From positions 19,710,603 through 19,774,602 of the forward strand of contig NC_087254.1 in assembly GCF_037042905.1 (NCBI RefSeq): 64,000 bases of DNA, written 5' to 3'. The notes under the pieces are model-generated. The model had not been told where the DNA came from, did not search any database, and saw only the letters and a list, made by a program, of their open reading frames with translations. Source of the DNA: Lytechinus pictus. Lineage: Eukaryota > Echinodermata > Echinoidea > Temnopleuroida > Toxopneustidae. Position 1 is the first letter of the stretch. Every line of letters begins with the position of its first letter. Position numbers and translations under genes: made by a program. Of this stretch, positions 61,001-64,000 are shown piece by piece.

Positions 61001-64000
61001 AGATCCAGACATTATTGGGAAATGGCTTGTCTATTACTATGGTACACTTTACTATTAAGCATATTGTATTTTGATGTTCTATGAATGTAATAGGCCAGGA
61101 TTTTGATAACTGTATACAGTGCATATTTTAAGGGAAGGGGAAGTCAGCGATATCCTACGCTGGCATCACAAGCGTGTCCATTGAAAAGTGCTGCAGGGGC
61201 AACTCTTATTAAAAACCCTTTACATTGCAAACAGTACGTGTGGTGAAAGCAGGAGAGTGTTGTTCCATAAAAGGGAGTGAATATCTATATCAGAGGATCA
61301 CTTTGATAAAGCGATCCTCTGAGTCTGATCACACAAGCATCCTCTGATTACACATTTATGTAATTGTAATACTTAAACCAAAATTCACAAAAGATGATAA
61401 CAATAAGTCATTAAAAACTACTGAAAATGAAGAGAATTATTAGAAGAGAAATATTGGAATCTTATGCACATTCTGTGCCCATAGTTACCAGGGGCCGCGG
61501 AACGGTTTTCGAAGTGGGGGGGGGGGGGACTGACCATGCAAAAATCACAATCATATGGTCATTTTTACATTTTTGTTGGCAGTTTTGGAAAAAAGTGGGG
61601 GGGGGGGACTGCTTCCGCGGCCCCTGGTTACTGCGTCATTGTCGTTCATTTGATGCAAAATGGTTTGAAGAAAATAATCAAATATGCAATATGATGAGAA
61701 TTTACATGTATGTGTAGCAACCAGCGTTATTTCGTATTGGCAGATTAATTAAAAAAATATCAATTTTCAGTTTTAATTTTTTAATAAGGAGAGGTAAAAA
61801 GAATATGGAATGACAATGCTGCCAATTGAGGAATAAAATTTTCTGAAATAAGGCTTGCAATAATTCATAATCTTGTATGGGTTTAAACTAGTGTTCCCCC
61901 TCCATCCCTCTGTAACACTGCATTAATAAGGAGTAATTGCAGGAAACTTTAAGTCTGTCAAGGTGAAAGATTAGTACAAAGGGGTGTTCAAGAGGATTTG
62001 TCACTCAAGATCTTGTCAAACAATGCTCTTGAAGAAACATGTTGTGAGTACATGTGTGTACAAAATATACATACATGTATGGTCTGGGACAGTGTAATTG
62101 AATTTCATGTTTGGCAAATAAAAAGTTATCTCAATAGAAAAAGAGAAACTACATGTAGGCCTATCCTTTTGAGCTTTCATAGTATTCAGAGAGCATGCAT
62201 ATTCTGCCTTTAAAGTCCTCTTGAAAATTGTTTACAGAACAATGTTATTGTTATGCAACTATTTGAAGTATAGGATAATTTTCACATTATAGGCCTAGAT
62301 ATATACATGTACATGGTGTGTATCAGACGGACTGATTTAAAACCATTTACATATTACAAACTACCTGCACATACTTTATCCTAGTTTAATGATGTCTGTG
62401 GGTTCATTGAACTTGTGATTCATAATCCTCATTTAGCGGCTCGCAGCCTTTAATCACATGACAGCTGTCAGTATATACAATGACAGGAAAGCAATTATAT
62501 TTTTGATACACAATATGTCAATACACAAATAGGTGAACTCCTATCAATGAAACTAATATAGGGAACTAATGGAAAAATAGAACATGAAGGTGAATCTAAA
62601 ATTTTCAACCCCATTTTTACAACTACCTGCTTTTAAATAATAATGCAAAAGATTATAACCCTTGTTTGTATTTATATTAGACAGATCATATGAAGTAGAC
62701 GTGCACTGATGTGTATCCATTGATTAAATTATGCATTAAATAACGTATGCGCATAAGTATGACTCTAAGTCACTCTTAAATCTTCTCTAAACAGCCCCCC
62801 CCCCCCCAGGTCACAAATAGGCTCGTTGACCAATGTACAGATTTTATGCATACATACATGTGTGCATACATACATGTATGCATACTTCATTTTACTGTTT
62901 GATCATGCATGTACATATACTGTCTGGGTCTAGGATATTGTTAAGAGTCGCAGACAACATGACAGTTTAAAAAAAAAAAAGAATAAAAGCTGATATACAC
63001 ACACCAACTGACTAAGAGTGAATTATCATTCAGACCTACCCACCCCTATTAAAATGAAGATACATGTACATGTATAAAGCCTGAAAGGGGGGGGGGGGGA
63101 TTATCTACTTTGCATTCATATGTATGTAGTTCAATAGAGATAGCTAGCCTGCCTGGACTGGTGTGTTTTGTTCAACATAAGCCCAAAATCAATCATTGTA
63201 ATCCTATCATGGTTTGCTTTTATTCAAAAGCTTGGATCATTTATCTCATTTGGAAGGTCAATCTATGGGGGTTGTTTCACAAAGAGCTAGGTTTGAATAA
63301 AAGCCATGCTTGAATGTCAAGCGCAGTGAGGTCTGGAAATGCCGCAATATAGGCTAAAGCCAATCCATGGCCTTGAATGAGTAGTAGTAGTAGTAGTAGT
63401 AGCTATAAAGACATGTGATCTCATTAATGAATATGTGGAAGTGGGCAGGTCTACCCTGATCATTGCCTGACTTTGCTACTTTAGTATTCACTTTGTTTCG
63501 TGAATATTTCAATTAATTTGCTTTTCCATGGAAAAATTGGTCTAGTATTTTCAACGATTTCAATAATTTAAAGAGAGTAAACATCACATTTGCTCCTCCA
63601 TTTGATGCTTTTTGTTAAAGTATTTAACTCTATTCAGGCCAGGGGAAGGGCTAGCAGCCCCCTTTGAAAGTTTGAGGCTACATGTGATAAGTCAAAATTG
63701 CGAAAAGATATTGCCAAAGTTTTCCTGACTTTTTTCTTTGAAATCTTGTCCAACTTTTATACCAAATTTGCGACGTTCAGGAGGTTCCAAAATTACATAA
63801 CTTTTGGTAAATGTCGGACAAGAATTGCTGGAAAACATGATTTCATGTACAAGTCCAATGCAAGTGTCATTACACAACAATGTTAGCAAAGGGCAAATTA
63901 TGTGGTATGGTACCATTGTTGATACCATCAATATTTGAGGACAGCAATTAGTGAATGATGAATAATGGGTCTCTTCACTCAATACATTCCAGTGGTTACA
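33996..64000 (+). CDS. NDE1: NDE1/NDEL1 (nuclear distribution protein nudE), 5' part
   Basis: Five exons are present: 33996-34081, 42141-42294, 42976-43124, 55620-55665 and 59939-60029. Their phases are compatible and they give 175 codons plus one base; the rest lies past the window. The product starts MDDDDIPTF and is an almost continuous coiled coil. Blocks matching the family are [39 protein letters not shown] and [16 protein letters not shown]. NudE proteins bind LIS1 and dynein intermediate chain through this coiled coil and act in nuclear migration, centrosomes and mitosis; the C-terminal regulatory half is not seen. Invertebrates usually have one gene ancestral to vertebrate NDE1 and NDEL1, so the symbol stands for both. 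Introns of about 8 and 12.5 kb are packed with transposons. Confidence 0.93.
34629..35027. repeat. ~400 bp near-perfect palindrome
   Basis: Arms of about 185 bases (34629-34812 and about 34839-35027) are reverse complements with few differences, around a centre of about 25 bases near 34826. One arm has a 10-base GTACTTTAGTAC-type insertion relative to the other. Each arm contains CAAGATGGCGACG, which resembles the YY1 core. No ORF. It lies about 550 bases after NDE1 exon 1. Confidence 0.9.
35150..35360. promoter_or_regulatory. CpG-rich promoter-like stretch
   Basis: Compared with the surrounding AT-rich sequence this stretch is rich in CG and holds GATTGGCCAATC (paired CCAAT boxes) and, 10 bases on, ATCACGTCATGA (CRE-like). 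It could be an alternative NDE1 promoter or part of the mobile repeat that surrounds it. Evidence is motifs only. Confidence 0.3.
36156..36197. repeat. (CA)n microsatellite
   Basis: An interrupted CA repeat of about 40 bases within NDE1 intron 1. Confidence 0.95.
37047..37393. mobile_element. TIR element with CAGGGGCCGCGGAAC ends
   Basis: Inverted termini GCAGGGGCCGCGGAAC and GTTCCGCGGCCCCTGC enclose about 315 bases with a poly-G run beside the left end and CCCCCC beside the right. No ORF is supported. A shortened version is at 61488-61629. Confidence 0.8.
37618..37684. repeat. Small hairpin, ACTCTGTGATGT / ACATCACGGAG
   Basis: Inverted arms of about 16 bases separated by an AT-rich loop, adjoining the third diverged copy of the 34600 repeat. 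Probably an end structure of that repeat. Confidence 0.5.
38500..39810. mobile_element. 5'-truncated copy of the hAT-like element at 48864, interrupted by a MITE
   Basis: The parts outside 38689-39298 match 49850-50791 in order: AATTATTGCCAATAATTTCC, GCAGTTCAAGGGC, AATGAAATAAAGCCT, a repeated GTTTTAAAACAATAAA motif, and the end CAACCCTG. No matching left terminus was found, so the copy looks truncated. Confidence 0.7.
38689..39298. mobile_element. TTAA-flanked MITE, CAAGTCCACCCC family, copy A
   Basis: Long inverted ends: CAAGTCCACCCCAGGAAAAT and, further in, AAAATTTCATCAAAATCGGA are mirrored by TCCGATTTTGATGAAATTTT and GGGGTGGACTTGTCC. Both ends abut TTAA. No ORF. Other copies are at 49437-49617 (short) and 53883-54476. 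Confidence 0.85.
40573..40740 (+). other. Small unassigned ORF in NDE1 intron 1
   Basis: Fifty-five codons from ATG ([19 protein letters not shown]) through [20 protein letters not shown], then TACATGTA repeat sequence and TAA. The amino-acid mix looks more protein-like than other ORFs here and the ATG has G at +4. I do not recognise it. It may be an exon of a nested gene, a transposon fragment or chance. Confidence 0.15.
42141..42294 (+). CDS. NDE1: NDE1 exon 2, coiled coil
   Basis: Acceptor CTCTCATTGCAG|, donor TTAAAG|GTAAGA. The split codon completes to Ser, then [28 protein letters not shown] and [11 protein letters not shown], heptad-rich and collinear with vertebrate NDE1. Confidence 0.95.
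42976..43124 (+). CDS. NDE1: NDE1 exon 3, LIS1-binding coiled coil
   Basis: Acceptor TGAATGCAG|, donor AAAAG|GTGAGT, phase 2. Encodes [19 protein letters not shown] and [20 protein letters not shown], the most conserved stretch of nudE proteins and part of the LIS1-binding region. Confidence 0.96.
43712..44752. mobile_element. DNA transposon relic with TACTGTA...TTTTCGCG ends
   Basis: Left end TACTGTATAAGCTGTAATTT followed by TCGCG blocks is inverted at the right end (CGCGAAAATAACAGCTTCTA and CAGTA). TA at both edges fits a TA target duplication. The body of about 1 kb has no transposase and contains a SINE at 44046-44215. Confidence 0.75.
44046..44215 (+). mobile_element. SINE with a 7SL-like 5' head, nested in a DNA element
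   Basis: It begins GGCGTTGTGGCGTGCGCCTG and TAATCCAAGCT, very like the 7SL/Alu 5' domain (GTGGCGCGTGCCTGTAGTCC). GAGGTTCGAGCCC follows, which fits a pol III B box. The 3' boundary is uncertain. Family name not assigned. Confidence 0.55.
45930..46193. mobile_element. Dispersed repeat, probable MITE
   Basis: The left part (CTGTACACAGAATTTTTCAG then poly-G) and right part (poly-C then CTTTGCTGCGTACAGTG) look like weakly inverted ends. The interior is shared with 33480-33690. Confidence 0.5.
46735..47200. mobile_element. Poly-G/GCACTCA TIR element, copy 1
   Basis: Starts with a G run of about 25 bases, then GCACTCAAATTATATTTTGA, and ends CCAATATATATGAGTGCCCC. The ends are short inverted repeats (GGGGCACTCA). 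A second copy in opposite orientation spans 48509-50920 and is split by a hAT-like insertion. Confidence 0.7.
47425..47612. mobile_element. Fold-back MITE, CATAAAGCTGTTCGTAAG family
   Basis: About 60 bases at each end are inverted copies: CATAAAGCTGTTCGTAAGTT against AACTTACGAACAGCTTTATG, continuing through AAGAGCGACTT and AACGACTGGTGA. The core is about 70 bases. This explains the mirrored ORFs on the two strands here. Confidence 0.9.
49437..49617. mobile_element. TTAA-flanked MITE, CAAGTCCACCCC family, copy B (short)
   Basis: TTAAAGGACAAGTCCACCCC at the left and GGGGTGGATTTGACCTTTAA at the right. It is about 180 bases against 600 in the other copies, so it is an internally deleted form inside the hAT-like element. 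Confidence 0.85.
49743..49793. repeat. Short perfect hairpin GGAGCTATCAA
   Basis: ATGGAGCTATCAA and TTGATAGCTCCAT are separated by only a few bases, with AATATCAT-type sequence extending the stem. It is inside the hAT-like element. Confidence 0.7.
50060..50310 (+). mobile_element. SINE with GCGCTATATAAAAGC tail
   Basis: The 3' part (CTGTAAAGTGCTTAGACACG, AAGCGCTATATAAAAGCGG and an ATT repeat) is the tail type common to marine-invertebrate SINEs. The head is eroded and no clear B box is seen. It occupies roughly the place where the related element at 38500 has a MITE. Confidence 0.7.
51383..51791. mobile_element. Poly-G/GCAGTCAAAT TIR element
   Basis: Inverted ends of about 50 bases: CCGGGG(G)n-GCAGTCAAATGTATTGCTGT at the left, and ACAGCAATATATTTGACTGC-(C)n-GG at the right. 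No ORF. It resembles the GCACTCA elements at 46735 and 48509 in its poly-G edge. Confidence 0.85.
53883..54476. mobile_element. TTAA-flanked MITE, CAAGTCCACC family, copy C
   Basis: TTAAAGGTCAAGTCCACCTC at the left and GGTGGACTTGTCCTTTAA at the right, with the same inner AAAATTTCATCAAAATCGGA block inverted at the other side. Same length class as copy A. Confidence 0.85.
54511..54957. mobile_element. TIR element with GCCTTTTCACA ends
   Basis: GGGCCTTTTCACATGTGAAT at the left and CCGTGTGAAAAGGC at the right are inverted. The interior contains several GTGATT/AATCAT words and no ORF. Confidence 0.75.
55285..55347. repeat. Small inverted repeat GAACTTCATGAATTAATGAACA
   Basis: Arms of about 21 bases (GAACTTCATGAATTAAT and ATTAATTCATGAAGTTC) around a loop of about 20 bases. 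Confidence 0.8.
55620..55665 (+). CDS. NDE1: NDE1 exon 4 (micro-exon)
   Basis: A 46-base exon between CTTTCTTTCACAG| and ATTCA|GTAAGT. It completes Arg from exon 3 and encodes [15 protein letters not shown], matching ATIMSLEDFEQRLN of the vertebrate protein. It is found only by similarity and phase. Confidence 0.93.
55785..55907 (-). mobile_element. tRNA-type SINE fragment, minus sense
   Basis: The minus strand has GTTCTGACTCTCACCC and a degenerate B box (GGTTTCAAATCCC). It resembles the SINE at 12516-12789 and lies head to head with the next one. Confidence 0.65.
55907..56125 (+). mobile_element. tRNA-derived SINE, plus sense
   Basis: A tRNA-like head with GAGAGGGACGTAGGTTCGAA (B box GGTTCGAATCT at 55961-55971), then CTCAACCCAGGTGAGGTGAA and TGGGTACCCGGCAGGA, the complement of the body of the minus-strand SINE at 12516. 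Confidence 0.8.
57604..57867. mobile_element. TIR element, TACAG...GTCCCACAAAAAATGC
   Basis: TACAGCTTGTCCCACAAAAA and TGCTAATGACACT at the left are inverted at the right (AGTGTCATTAGCATTTTTTA, TGTGGGACA, TACTGTA). TA edges suggest a Tc1/mariner-type MITE. Confidence 0.85.
59939..60029 (+). CDS. NDE1: NDE1 exon 5, coiled coil
   Basis: Acceptor TATCTTCTGCAG|, donor AAGAG|GTAGGT, phase 1. Encodes [19 protein letters not shown] and VQRLKDEAR, near-identical to vertebrate NDE1/NDEL1. No later exon was recognised before the window ends. Confidence 0.95.
60078..60352. mobile_element. MITE directly downstream of NDE1 exon 5
   Basis: GGGCCCCGTCTTACAAAGAG TTGTGATT at the left and TGTAACTCTTTGTATAAAGA-TGGGGCCC at the right are inverted ends. 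The interior is AT-rich with no ORF. It begins only about 50 bases after the NDE1 donor. Confidence 0.75.
61488..61629. mobile_element. Shortened CAGGGGCCGCGG element
   Basis: Ends CAGGGGCCGCGGAACGG and CCGCGGCCCCTG, each with a G run inside; about 140 bases long. Internally deleted relative of the element at 37047. Confidence 0.8.

Larger units (their letters stand above)
60030..64000. other. NDE1 intron, 3' edge of window
   Basis: Apart from the MITEs at 60078 and 61488 and simple repeats (an A run near 62970, TAG repeat at 63380-63402, poly-C at 62796, poly-G at 63089), no exon or RNA gene was recognised. The sixth NDE1 exon must lie further right. Confidence 0.6.

Overview
This is a window of an animal nuclear genome: intron-rich protein genes with GT-AG introns in an AT-rich background. 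It is full of short non-coding inverted-repeat transposons, tRNA-type SINEs, long poly-G/poly-C runs and the palindromic word TACATGTA. The gene content and repeat style suggest a marine invertebrate deuterostome, most likely an echinoderm such as a sea urchin. The species assignment is inference. No bacterial-style genes, CRISPR arrays or autonomous transposase or reverse-transcriptase genes are visible.

Three genes can be supported. (1) Bases 1-14606, + strand: the 3' two-thirds of MARF1 (limkain b1, KIAA0430), an RNA-regulatory protein. Twenty exons join in one uninterrupted frame of 1234 residues: a proline-rich linker, one RRM, eight LOTUS/OST-HTH domains and a low-complexity tail ending in a conserved LAANFSL motif. 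The NYN nuclease domain and first RRM must lie upstream of the window. (2) Bases 25784-30703, - strand: a complete NDUFA3, a complex I accessory subunit of 84 residues, split over four small exons (46, 75, 84 and 50 bases). It is easily missed because no exon makes a long ORF. (3) From 33996, + strand, running off the right edge: NDE1/NDEL1 (nudE), the dynein/LIS1 adaptor. Five exons encode its N-terminal coiled coil (175 codons), and the C-terminal half lies beyond base 64000.

Layout: MARF1 (1-14.6 kb); its 3' UTR and a gene-poor stretch with a Tc1-type element and a TIR element filled with satellite-like units (14.6-25.7 kb); NDUFA3 on the opposite strand, with a second satellite-bearing element and a piggyBac-type MITE in its third intron (25.8-30.7 kb); a divergent intergenic region of repeats (30.7-34.0 kb); NDE1 with very long introns (34-64 kb). 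The NDE1 introns hold a ~400 bp near-perfect palindrome inside a larger inverted repeat, two nested-transposon loci, a SINE with a 7SL-like head and many MITEs.

The main points are: MARF1 and NDE1 are close together, as they are on human 16p13.11; a decayed duplicate of a MARF1 LOTUS exon sits in the preceding intron and ends in a stop codon; the satellite-bearing elements carry regularly spaced perfect DR1 nuclear-receptor sites; and their terminal hairpins differ by matched changes between copies. The genes do not form an operon. MARF1 acts on RNA in germ cells, NDUFA3 in the mitochondrial inner membrane and NDE1 in dynein-based transport and mitosis.
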